A stretch of DNA of 23,129 nt from an uncultured Bacillaceae bacterium (GTDB lineage Bacteria > Bacillota > Bacilli > Bacillales > Alkalibacillaceae): NCBI GenBank assembly GCA_937983065.1, contig CALKAL010000107.1, positions 1 through 23,129 on the forward strand, read 5' to 3'. Positions 16,862 to 23,129 of the stretch are shown here, one piece after another. Numbering within the stretch: position 1 is the stretch's first letter; each line of letters opens with the position of its first letter. A model generated the notes under the pieces. That model was not told where the DNA came from. It ran no database searches and worked only from the letters and a program-made list of their open reading frames with translations. Position numbers and translations under genes: made by a program.

Positions 16862-17436
16862 TTCGAATCCCTCATCACATGCCAGTTCTTTTTGAAATAA
16901 TCAATCCCAGAAATGACTGTTACAATCATCGCTAAATATAATAAATAAGTTCCAATTGGAAAATCAATATATGAAAACGGAAAATTGTAAAATAGTAAAA
17001 ATGCTGTGGCTGAGATTTGTAAAACCGTTTTTAATTTACCCATTTGGCTTGCTGCAAGTACGATCCCTTCCCCTGAGGCAACTAAACGAAGGCCCGTTAC
17101 AGCGAACTCACGACTTATAATTATAATGACAACCCAAGCTGGTGCTAATCCTATTTCAACGAGACAGATGAGTGCAGCAGATACGAGTAATTTATCAGCT
17201 AAAGGATCTAAAAATTTTCCGAAGTTAGTAACTAAATTATGTTTTCTTGCATAGTAGCCGTCTACCCAGTCCGTTAACGAAGCGACGAGAAAAATAATCG
17301 CGGCGACTAAATGATGGACAGGTAAAGACCCATGTCCAATATTAATTTCACCCCAATTAAAAGGGTATACGAATATAAAAATAAAAATCGGAATTAACAA
17401 AACACGAGATAATGTAATTCGGTTAGGTATGTTCAT
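16858..17436 (-). CDS. pgsA: CDP-diacylglycerol-glycerol-3-phosphate 3-phosphatidyltransferase PgsA
   Basis: Integral membrane enzyme making phosphatidylglycerol phosphate, the first committed step to phosphatidylglycerol and cardiolipin. The start is set at MNIPNRITLSR (192 aa; B. subtilis about 193), with GGAGG 7-8 bases upstream. An ATG at 17490 would add 18 residues, run through a hairpin and overlap this ribosome site, so it is rejected. The CDP-alcohol phosphotransferase signature is complete: D56-x2-D59-G60-x2-A63-R64-x8-G73-x3-D77-x3-D81. Several hydrophobic helices surround it (about 10-25, 40-55, 85-105, 130-150, 160-180). It is preceded by rodZ and a hairpin, and overlaps cinA by 4 bases. 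No obvious promoter of its own lies in the 69-base gap. Confidence 0.97.
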   Translation of the reverse strand: MNIPNRITLSRVLLIPIFIFIFVYPFNWGEINIGHGSLPVHHLVAAIIFLVASLTDWVDGYYARKHNLVTNFGKFLDPLADKLLVSAALICLVEIGLAPAWVVIIIISREFAVTGLRLVASGEGIVLAASQMGKLKTVLQISATAFLLFYNFPFSYIDFPIGTYLLYLAMIVTVISGIDYFKKNWHVMRDSK

Positions 17437-17460
17437 AAAAAAACCTCCATATATGTACGA

Positions 17461-17496
17461 AATTAAATCCTTTGCACTTAATTCGTGCAAAGGATT
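17461..17496 (-). terminator. Hairpin between rodZ and pgsA, weak U-tract
   Basis: A 12-pair perfect stem (17466-17477 with 17485-17496) with a 7-base loop. In the minus-strand RNA it is followed by TAATTTCG rather than a run of U, so termination would be partial at best. The pgsA ribosome site begins about 15 bases after the stem. A leaky terminator or an RNA-processing or stabilising hairpin fits equally well. Confidence 0.6.
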
Positions 17497-17505
17497 AATC
17501 TGTTG

Positions 17506-18396
17506 TTACTCTTCATCATTGTCCCAAATAATTGTAATAAATTGATGTACTCTTTCGTTTGGATCGACTGGAAATTCAAATTCCTCATCATTAATGTAAA
17601 TCGTCGTACTCGATGCTCGACCGACGTTAATTTCCACCCGGTTTTCATCAGAAACATCAATCGTCATTGGGGAATCAGAGTTAGAAAACATACTTTCAAA
17701 ATGACTGTTTAATACTTGATTATTTTCATCTAGACCACGTACCCATAAATACGTTTCATCTGTTACTTCAAACGTCAGCTCGAAGGAATCACTGTTAGAT
17801 AACTCAATGATTGAACGAGGTGAAGCAAGTGCCTCATCTACTTCAACGACCGTGATCGTTTGCTCAACCACCTCAGGCTCTTCCTCCTCAACTGGCAGCT
17901 CTTGCTCTTCTTCCTCTTCTTCATCGTCCACTGGATCCTCAGGCTCAGTATCCGGTGCAGTGACAACATCTGGTCGTTCTTCCTCATCGTCAGCAGGTGG
18001 ACTTATTGATGTAATGTAATAATAATAAATTCCAAATAGAACAGCAATCACTAATAAAACGACTAACAATCTCGGAATAAACATAAAGACAGATTTGTTA
18101 ACTTTATTACCTCTTTGACGACTTCTTCTAGACGGCGCTGCATATTCATATTTCTTCTCGTCACTTTGCGGTAACTCATCTTTGTGTTCATTTAGTAAAT
18201 CGTCGCCGTTTAACCCGACAGCACTTGCATACTCACGTATAAAAGCCCGTGCATAAAAAATGCCAGGAATTTTCGACCATTCATTATTTTCAATTGCGAC
18301 TAAATAGCGCTTTTGAATTTTAGTTTCCTGTTGTATATCGTCGAGGGTAAGGTTTTTTTCTTTTCTTGCTTCTTTTAATCTCTCACCTAATTGCAT
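17506..18396 (-). CDS. ymfM: RodZ-like cell-shape protein YmfM
   Basis: Bitopic membrane protein with the RodZ layout: an N-terminal cytoplasmic HTH_25 domain (LGERLKEARKEKNLTLDDIQ to about residue 75, including IPGIFYARAFIREYA), a basic stretch (RRSRQRGNK), one membrane helix (about 104-125), a proline/glutamate-rich outer linker, and a C-terminal beta-rich DUF4115 domain (about 180-290). RodZ links MreB to the elongation machinery. The linker (about 137-180) is extremely acidic, with long Glu/Asp runs. Two tandem ATGs exist (18399 and 18396). The second has the better distance (7 bases) from the weak GGACGGTG ribosome site. It lies 14 bases after ymfK. It is longer than B. subtilis YmfM, which has a reduced outer part as I recall. 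Confidence 0.9.
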   Translation of the reverse strand: MQLGERLKEARKEKNLTLDDIQQETKIQKRYLVAIENNEWSKIPGIFYARAFIREYASAVGLNGDDLLNEHKDELPQSDEKKYEYAAPSRRSRQRGNKVNKSVFMFIPRLLVVLLVIAVLFGIYYYYITSISPPADDEEERPDVVTAPDTEPEDPVDDEEEEEEQELPVEEEEPEVVEQTITVVEVDEALASPRSIIELSNSDSFELTFEVTDETYLWVRGLDENNQVLNSHFESMFSNSDSPMTIDVSDENRVEINVGRASSTTIYINDEEFEFPVDPNERVHQFITIIWDNDEE

Positions 18397-18413
18397 CATT
18401 TAACACCGTCCAA

Positions 18414-19202
18414 TTAAAAGTCAAACATCGTTAATCCACCATTAAATTGTTGCTTTTCAAATCTTTCATAAGTAATCTCTTCATCTTTATTATGACGTAA
18501 TTCAATCATGTAATCAAAGTCTTCTATAGAATATTCAGTTTGTTTCACAAAAATATCTGGATGTTCAATCACTTTTACTGTTGGAATTTTCATCACTTCA
18601 CGAATTAATTGCCAATGTTCTTCACCGGCTCGCGTAGCTGATACGATGCCATCGATGATATAAATATGATTTGAATCATATTCTTCTTTTAACAGCTGTT
18701 TTCTAATCGTCTGTTTTAGCATCGTACTTGATAGGAAAAGCCACCGTTTATTCGCACAAACACTTGCTGCAACAATCGATTCAGTCTTTCCAACCCGGGG
18801 CATTCCTCTTACACCGATTAATACGTGACCTTCTTTGTTAAACAATTCAGCCATAAAATCAACGAGTAAGCCTAATTCATCGCGAACGAAATGAAAGGTT
18901 TTTTTATCATCTGAATCGCTTTTTATGTATCTTCCATGCATGACTGCAAGCTTATCACGTAATTTAGGGCGTCTAATTTTTGTAACACGAATGGTTTCCA
19001 TTTGATTTAAAATCGTATGAAGCCTTTTAATTTGTCGGTCTTTCCGACTTAATAACAGCATCCCTCTTCTCATGTCTTCAACACCATTAATCATAATGAT
19101 GTTAATAGATAACATGCCTAATAATGATGCGATGTCACCTAATAACCCCGGACGGTTATGTATAATTTCATATTCCAAATACCAATCTTTTCGATCGTCC
19201 AT
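18414..19202 (-). CDS. ymfK: YmfK/DUF3388 protein with ACT domain and P-loop
   Basis: Uncharacterised protein of 262 aa, at the place of B. subtilis ymfK (DUF3388). An N-terminal ACT-like domain (about 8-75) is visible: YEIIHNRPGLLGDIASLLGM, followed by INIIMINGVED, the usual ACT ligand-binding loop and helix. A second domain carries a Walker A motif GMPRVGKT (133-140) and a hydrophobic strand ending in YIID (D184) that could serve as Walker B. So a small-molecule-sensing nucleotide-binding protein is a reasonable inference, but no reaction can be assigned. The ATG follows a degenerate GGCGGTG ribosome site at 8 bases. It is the first gene after the ymfJ terminator and is followed by rodZ at 14 bases. 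I did not find a convincing promoter in the 123 bases upstream. Confidence 0.85.
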   Translation of the reverse strand: MDDRKDWYLEYEIIHNRPGLLGDIASLLGMLSINIIMINGVEDMRRGMLLLSRKDRQIKRLHTILNQMETIRVTKIRRPKLRDKLAVMHGRYIKSDSDDKKTFHFVRDELGLLVDFMAELFNKEGHVLIGVRGMPRVGKTESIVAASVCANKRWLFLSSTMLKQTIRKQLLKEEYDSNHIYIIDGIVSATRAGEEHWQLIREVMKIPTVKVIEHPDIFVKQTEYSIEDFDYMIELRHNKDEEITYERFEKQQFNGGLTMFDF

Positions 19203-19324
19203 TCATTTTACACCGCCATCTATACTTATCATAGAAAAGTCAACTAATTTAACTACTACTCCTATAATAAATTATTTTCCTTGCCATGAAAAGGATATAT
19301 TCAAGATTGTTTCACTTTTTAAAC

Positions 19325-19368
19325 AAAATCCCGAAAGATGAGACGTGATGTAACATCTTTCGGGATTT
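19325..19368 (-). terminator. Rho-independent terminator after ymfJ
   Basis: A 15-pair perfect stem (19326-19340 with 19354-19368), a 13-base loop, then TTTTGTTT overlapping the stem base in the minus-strand RNA. It ends the ymfF-H-I-J unit. Confidence 0.9.
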
Positions 19369-19379
19369 ATTTCTAGCTA

Positions 19380-19640
19380 TTAACGACCTGAACCTTCATT
19401 TTGAACTAATTTGACCATCATACTCGCAATTGCACGTCGCTCTTCCTCAGATGCAACATTCCATAGATCCCTTATAATCGCTTGTTCGTCGTTTTTTGCA
19501 TCAACATTTTGTGCAAGATGCTCACCAACCTCATAAGCTAAATCATTAATCGCATCTTGGGAGACACCTTTTTGCTGGGCATCATTTAAACGATCCCCTA
19601 AAAAGTCTTTCCAATGCTCAAAATTATCTAATATAGACAC
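19380..19640 (-). CDS. ymfJ: DUF3243 protein YmfJ
   Basis: Small, mostly helical, acidic protein of the DUF3243 family (YmfJ). The start is set at the GTG that gives MSILDNFEHW (86 aa, very close to the roughly 85 aa B. subtilis protein). AAAGGAGG stands 7 bases before this GTG. An in-frame ATG 27 bases upstream (19667) lies before the ribosome site and would make a non-family extension. Conserved blocks are FLGDRLNDAQ and the C-terminal segment SEEERRAIASMMVKLV. The function is unknown. It is the last gene of the unit with the M16 pair and ymfI, 66 bases after ymfI, and is followed by a terminator. Confidence 0.88.
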   Translation of the reverse strand: MSILDNFEHWKDFLGDRLNDAQQKGVSQDAINDLAYEVGEHLAQNVDAKNDEQAIIRDLWNVASEEERRAIASMMVKLVQNEGSGR

Positions 19641-19706
19641 TTTTCTTCCTCCTTTACTTTCATTCATTATTTATTTTTAACGGAAGAAGAAACATTATGC
19701 ATTTTT

Positions 19707-20426
19707 TTAAAGAGTTCCCCCATTTACACGCAAAATTTGCCCATGAACGTACTTTGCATCATCAGAAACTAAAAAATTGACGACATTTGCGACATCTTGA
19801 ACCGTTCCTAACCGTTTGATCGGTACTTGCTCTTGCCATTTTATTAAATCATTCTCATCAAGCTGACCGTTCATTTTCGTTTTAATTAAACCTGGACTCA
19901 CTGCATTGACACGAACCCCTGACAAACCGATTTCCTTTGCGAGGGATTTGACGAATATGTTTTGCGCCCCTTTCATCGAAGCGTAAATCGACTCATTACT
20001 TGCTCCGATTTCTCCCCAAATCGATGTGACAAATATAATTTGACCTTCACGATTTTGAATCATCCGGTTTAGATGGGCTTTTGTAATTAACATCGGTGCC
20101 TTCACGTGGATGCGGTACATTTGATCAATCGTTTGACTGTCTGTATCTGCTAATAAACTGTAATGTGCTTTCCCTTGTGCAAAAATAATCGTATCGACCT
20201 GAAAGGCATTCAATTGGACTAGTTGCTCAATACCTTCTTCAGTCGATAAATCGGCTTTAATTGTTGCTAAAAGCTGATCATCATCCAATTCATTGATCAA
20301 ATTTTTAATGACTGATTCATTGTCGTTATAATGTAAAATAAATTGATTATTATTTTTCTTTAACTTTCTAACGATGGCGCAACCGATTTCCCCGCTTGCT
20401 CCAACAACTAAAATCGTTCGTTTCAC
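19707..20426 (-). CDS. ymfI: SDR oxidoreductase YmfI (EF-P 5-aminopentanone reductase)
   Basis: Short-chain dehydrogenase/reductase of 239 aa. The Rossmann motif GASGEIG is at 9-15, FAQG at 82-85 stands in for the common NNAG, catalytic S135 is in VTSIWG, and YxxxK is Y148-ASM-K152. The C-terminus VNGGTL is typical of FabG-like SDRs. In B. subtilis YmfI reduces the 5-aminopentanone group on EF-P to 5-aminopentanol, and the gene order ymfF-ymfH-ymfI-ymfJ is the same here, so I transfer that name. It starts with GTG, two bases after the ymfH stop, with GAGGA inside the last ymfH codons. FabG is the main alternative by sequence alone, but context favours YmfI. Confidence 0.88.
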   Translation of the reverse strand: MKRTILVVGASGEIGCAIVRKLKKNNNQFILHYNDNESVIKNLINELDDDQLLATIKADLSTEEGIEQLVQLNAFQVDTIIFAQGKAHYSLLADTDSQTIDQMYRIHVKAPMLITKAHLNRMIQNREGQIIFVTSIWGEIGASNESIYASMKGAQNIFVKSLAKEIGLSGVRVNAVSPGLIKTKMNGQLDENDLIKWQEQVPIKRLGTVQDVANVVNFLVSDDAKYVHGQILRVNGGTL

Positions 20427-20428
20427 AA

Positions 20429-21718
20429 TTAGTCATCCTCAGGTAATATCATGCAGACAGACATCCGGCTCTCATCAATCCATTCATCAATAATTTCATT
20501 TAAAGAGTCTAGAGTTAAGTTTTCAAGTACTGAAAAAACGTCACGATAATCGACATTTAATTGATGATAATGAATGTGTGCATTTGCTACGCCTTCTAAT
20601 TCATTATATTCACGAATGAGTTCACCATACTTTTTCTTTTTTGCCCGTTCGAAGTCTTCTTCATTAATATTTTCTTCTTTAATTTTTAATAACATCGCTT
20701 TTACTCTTTCAGCAAACTTTTCTGGATGAAGTGTTGTTGCACCAATTGCAGTAAATCCGAACGATTCCTCTAAATAAAACTCTAAACGTAATCGATCGAC
20801 AAAAAGTCCTTCTTCATATAATTCTTGATAATACGTTCCACTTTTTGAAAAATAAAGGTCTAATATCATGTCACGTACGATCTCATTTTTTAATAAATCA
20901 GCACGGTTTAAAGATGACGGTTTCTCTTTTAACCCGACCATACATTTCGGCGTACTAATCGGCATATGAATCGTTTCAACTTTTTTATACGATTCTTCAG
21001 GCTCATCACCATAAAAACGCTCGATTTGATTCGGTTCTTTAAACGTTTTACTATCCTGATTCGTTTTAATCAATTCGAACATGTCATCTTTATCGAAGTT
21101 TCCGATAATAAATAACGTCATATTCGAAGGATGGTAAAATGTTTCATAGCACGTATATAAATCATGATGGGTAATGTCATATATTGAATCTACTGTACCC
21201 GCAATATCGATGCGGACAGGATGATTTTCATATAACGATTCAATCGTTCCGAAAAATAGACGCCAATCCGGTTGATCATCGTACATTTTAATTTCTTGCT
21301 CAATGATTCCTTTTTCTTTTTCAACTGTTTTTTCAGTGAAATAAGGATCTTGGACAAAGTTTAGTAACGTTTCAACGTTCTCTTTTTCATTCGCCGTACT
21401 AGAAAATAAATAGGCCGTTTGTGTAAACGATGTAAAAGCATTAGCCGAAGCACCATTTTCCGAAAAATGTTGAAACACATCGCCATCTTCTTTTTCAAAC
21501 ATTTTATGTTCTAAAAAATGAGCAATCCCATCAGGTACACGAATTGACTCATCTTGATCGATTGGCGTAAACTTTTGATCAATCGAGCCGTACTTCGTCG
21601 AGAAAATAGCGAACGTTTTTTCAACTTCTGGACGTGGAAATAAAAAAACATCTAAGCCATTATTGAGTTTTTCGTGAAAAATCGATTCATTAATACGAGG
21701 AATTTCTAATTTATTCAA
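20429..21718 (-). CDS. ymfH: M16 zinc peptidase YmfH (catalytic-type subunit)
   Basis: M16B-type zinc metallopeptidase with two repeated halves. The inverted zinc motif HFLEH is present in the N-terminal half (H72-E75-H76, counting from the GTG at 21733), and a third-ligand glutamate fits at E145 or E147 (GIIEQEI). Start choice: a TTG at 21718 gives MNKLEIPRINE (429 aa), aligns with the B. subtilis start and has GGGGGTG 6 bases ahead. A GTG at 21733 (434 aa) would overlap ymfF by 14 bases but has no good ribosome site. The C-terminal half lacks the R/Y substrate-clamp pattern that its partner YmfF has. It is directly downstream of ymfF and upstream of ymfI. The substrate is unknown. Confidence 0.9.
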   Translation of the reverse strand: MNKLEIPRINESIFHEKLNNGLDVFLFPRPEVEKTFAIFSTKYGSIDQKFTPIDQDESIRVPDGIAHFLEHKMFEKEDGDVFQHFSENGASANAFTSFTQTAYLFSSTANEKENVETLLNFVQDPYFTEKTVEKEKGIIEQEIKMYDDQPDWRLFFGTIESLYENHPVRIDIAGTVDSIYDITHHDLYTCYETFYHPSNMTLFIIGNFDKDDMFELIKTNQDSKTFKEPNQIERFYGDEPEESYKKVETIHMPISTPKCMVGLKEKPSSLNRADLLKNEIVRDMILDLYFSKSGTYYQELYEEGLFVDRLRLEFYLEESFGFTAIGATTLHPEKFAERVKAMLLKIKEENINEEDFERAKKKKYGELIREYNELEGVANAHIHYHQLNVDYRDVFSVLENLTLDSLNEIIDEWIDESRMSVCMILPEDD

Positions 21719-21719
21719 T

Positions 21720-23000
21720 TCATTCACCCCCACCTTCTGCTGTCAATAAATAAATTGTATCTAATTTAATTTGATGAGCGATGTTAATCACTTCATCTCT
21801 CGTAACCGATTGGATCCGCTCATAAATCTCATCTAATCCTATATCGAATTGATTAATTTCTTGCTGGTAATAAAGCTCAACAATTCCTCCAGAACGGTCC
21901 ACCGTTTCTTTAATTTGATGAATGAGCATTTTTTTCGTCTGCTCTAATTCCTCTTCTGTGATCTGTCCGTTTTTAATATCTTCGTGCTGCTCTAAAATAA
22001 TGTCTTTCGCTTTTTCAAATTGCTCAGGTGCTATGCCGCTATAAACGAATAATAATCCTTTATTACTTTCTAAACGAGATGCAGCATAATAAGCTAATGA
22101 ATGTTTTTCCCTCACGTTTATAAATAGTTTCGAATGGGGAAAACCACCGAATACTCCGTTAAAAAGTTGTAAGGCGAAATAATCTGGATCCCGATACGTT
22201 ATGCCCGTCCGATAACCGATGTGAAGCTTCGCCTGTTGAACTTTTTGTTTTTCAAGAACTTCTTCAACCTCATTAGGCTCAACGGAAGTCGATTGGACGA
22301 CATCATGACGACTTTGGCGATTAAGTTGGAAAACAGACTCAATTTGATTTTTCATTTCGTCTTGATTAAAATCGCCGACAACATATATATCAAGCTTATC
22401 TTCATTGATCATTCGTTCATAAGTATCGTATAAAGATCGAGCACTTATATTCGGCAAATCTTCTAAATAACCGTGAGAATGAATGCTATATTTCTCGTTT
22501 TTACACATTTCGTCAATTAAACGAATATTAGCATATTGAATTTTTTCATCGATAATCGCTTTTATTTTATTTTCTAAAGTCTCTTTTTCTCTTTCAACAA
22601 CCCGCTCATTAAATTGACGATCTGAGACATTGGGGTTCATGAGGATGTCGTATAAAAACTGTAAGCATTGTTCGACTAAATTGTTTTCTCCTGGCAAGAA
22701 ACGTTCATTAGGAAAATCGAGTACAAACGTAATAACGTGATTTTCTCCCTTTTTGCTTGAATTAATCGAAAATTTTGCGCCATATAGGTCATCTAATTTA
22801 AGACGCAACTCTCTTTCATCACTATACTTTTTCGAGCCCTTTTGTAAAACGAAAGGTAATAACGCCCGTTCAGTAATCGTCTCTCGCTCTAACGGACTCA
22901 AAAATTTAAGGGCAATCGTGTTCGTTTTGAATTTTCCCGTTTTAATTAAATGGAGGGTATATGGCCCAACATTTACTTTTTCATCATTTAATTTTTGCAA
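21720..23000 (-). CDS. ymfF: M16-family protein YmfF lacking the zinc motif
   Basis: M16 peptidase homologue of 426 aa in which the HxxEH position is replaced by LLPFVLQKG (about 47-55), so it cannot bind zinc in the usual way. Its C-terminal half keeps the R/Y segment NVREKHSLAYY (R297, Y304/Y305), the pattern that clamps substrate in the non-catalytic subunit of two-chain M16B enzymes. This complements YmfH, whose features are the reverse. The start is TTG (23000), supported by GGGAGGT 8 bases upstream. It is the first gene of the unit. I see only a weak promoter (a TAGAAT -10 near 23030 without a clear -35). The product is cytoplasmic by the look of it (no signal peptide). Confidence 0.9.
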   Translation of the reverse strand: MQKLNDEKVNVGPYTLHLIKTGKFKTNTIALKFLSPLERETITERALLPFVLQKGSKKYSDERELRLKLDDLYGAKFSINSSKKGENHVITFVLDFPNERFLPGENNLVEQCLQFLYDILMNPNVSDRQFNERVVEREKETLENKIKAIIDEKIQYANIRLIDEMCKNEKYSIHSHGYLEDLPNISARSLYDTYERMINEDKLDIYVVGDFNQDEMKNQIESVFQLNRQSRHDVVQSTSVEPNEVEEVLEKQKVQQAKLHIGYRTGITYRDPDYFALQLFNGVFGGFPHSKLFINVREKHSLAYYAASRLESNKGLLFVYSGIAPEQFEKAKDIILEQHEDIKNGQITEEELEQTKKMLIHQIKETVDRSGGIVELYYQQEINQFDIGLDEIYERIQSVTRDEVINIAHQIKLDTIYLLTAEGGGE

Positions 23001-23094
23001 AAGTAGCTACCTCCCTTTACTTATTTAATTTTATTCTACCCCAAAAAAAGATACAATACGAACGGAACAAAAATAAGGTTCTAAGTCAAATGTT

Positions 23095-23119
23095 GGGGTG
23101 AGCACCTAGTGCTCACTCC
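23095..23119. repeat. Inverted repeat at the right edge
   Basis: An 8-pair perfect core (23098-23105 with 23109-23116) around a 3-base loop. It extends to 11 pairs in plus-strand RNA through one G-U, while the minus-strand RNA has an A-C mismatch there. No T-run follows on the minus strand. It may be the terminator of a gene beyond the edge or a protein-binding site; the window ends 10 bases later. Confidence 0.5.
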
Positions 23120-23129
23120 TAATTTATTA

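Noticed and set aside
17437..17490. 18-codon N-terminal extension of pgsA
   Set aside because: The extension crosses a 12-pair hairpin and the GGAGG ribosome site; PgsA normally begins at the equivalent of MNIPNRIT.
17478..17660. Minus-strand 60-codon open frame in another frame of rodZ
   Set aside because: It overlaps the RodZ C-terminal domain and the downstream hairpin, and has no ribosome site.
17807..18019. Plus-strand Ser-rich open frame
   Set aside because: It is the complement of the Glu/Asp-rich linker codons of rodZ; no ribosome site and low-complexity Ser runs only.
20429..23000. YmfF/YmfH as part of a bacteriocin-processing cluster like AlbE/AlbF
   Set aside because: No peptide precursor, radical SAM peptide enzyme or transporter gene lies in the unit; the order matches the housekeeping ymf region.
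23058..23078. GAACGGAAC-type sequence upstream of ymfF considered as a LexA box
   Set aside because: The GAAC units are direct, not inverted, repeats at the wrong spacing.
1..23129. Search for CRISPR, insertion sequences, tRNA/rRNA genes and riboswitches
   Set aside because: No repeat-spacer periodicity, transposase, tRNA-like cloverleaf or known riboswitch core was seen; gene spacing leaves little room.

Overview
This is an AT-rich segment of a low-GC Gram-positive, endospore-forming chromosome. It looks like Bacillaceae: gene order and products match the Bacillus subtilis ymfF-to-ynbB arc, and the spore genes cotE and spoVS are present. Divergence from B. subtilis, acidic proteins and compactness suggest a relative such as the Oceanobacillus/Gracilibacillus/Amphibacillus group, but the genus is a guess. 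All 21 genes I can support lie on the minus strand, so transcription runs from high to low coordinates. No gene-free gap exceeds about 240 bases.

In transcription order from the right edge the units are as follows. (1) ymfF-ymfH-ymfI-ymfJ: a two-subunit M16 peptidase, the EF-P-modifying SDR reductase and a small DUF3243 protein, closed by a strong terminator. (2) ymfK, an ACT plus P-loop protein (DUF3388), and ymfM/rodZ; then a hairpin with a poor U-tract; then pgsA and cinA, coupled by a GTGA overlap. (3) recA, with a good sigma-A promoter and an upstream LexA (DinR) box, then a terminator. (4) rny (RNase Y), with a leader of about 110 nt and several promoter-like sites, then a terminator. 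(5) ymdB, then spoVS, ending in an unusual terminator with two possible 3' arms. (6) miaB-ricA(ymcA), then a terminator. (7) cotE, with a sigma-K-like promoter, then a terminator. (8) mutS-mutL-miaA-hfq, tightly packed behind an extended -10 promoter, then a terminator. (9) hflX-ynbB, running to the left edge.

The main theme is information maintenance: mismatch repair (mutSL), recombination/SOS (recA), tRNA A37 modification (miaA makes the i6A that miaB thiomethylates), RNA turnover (rny, its maturation factor ricA, hfq, ymdB) and translation-factor modification. ynbB and ymfI, at opposite ends, are both linked to EF-P modification in B. subtilis. Sporulation (spoVS, cotE), membrane lipid synthesis (pgsA) and cell shape (rodZ) complete the set.

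This is a conserved core region, and I see no mobile element, CRISPR array, RNA gene or clearly new multi-gene system. The points most worth a second look are: a RicA without the C-terminal cysteine used as an Fe-S ligand in B. subtilis; the YmfF/YmfH pair with complementary active-site halves; the ACT plus P-loop layout of YmfK; six non-ATG starts among 21 genes; and the two-armed terminator after spoVS.
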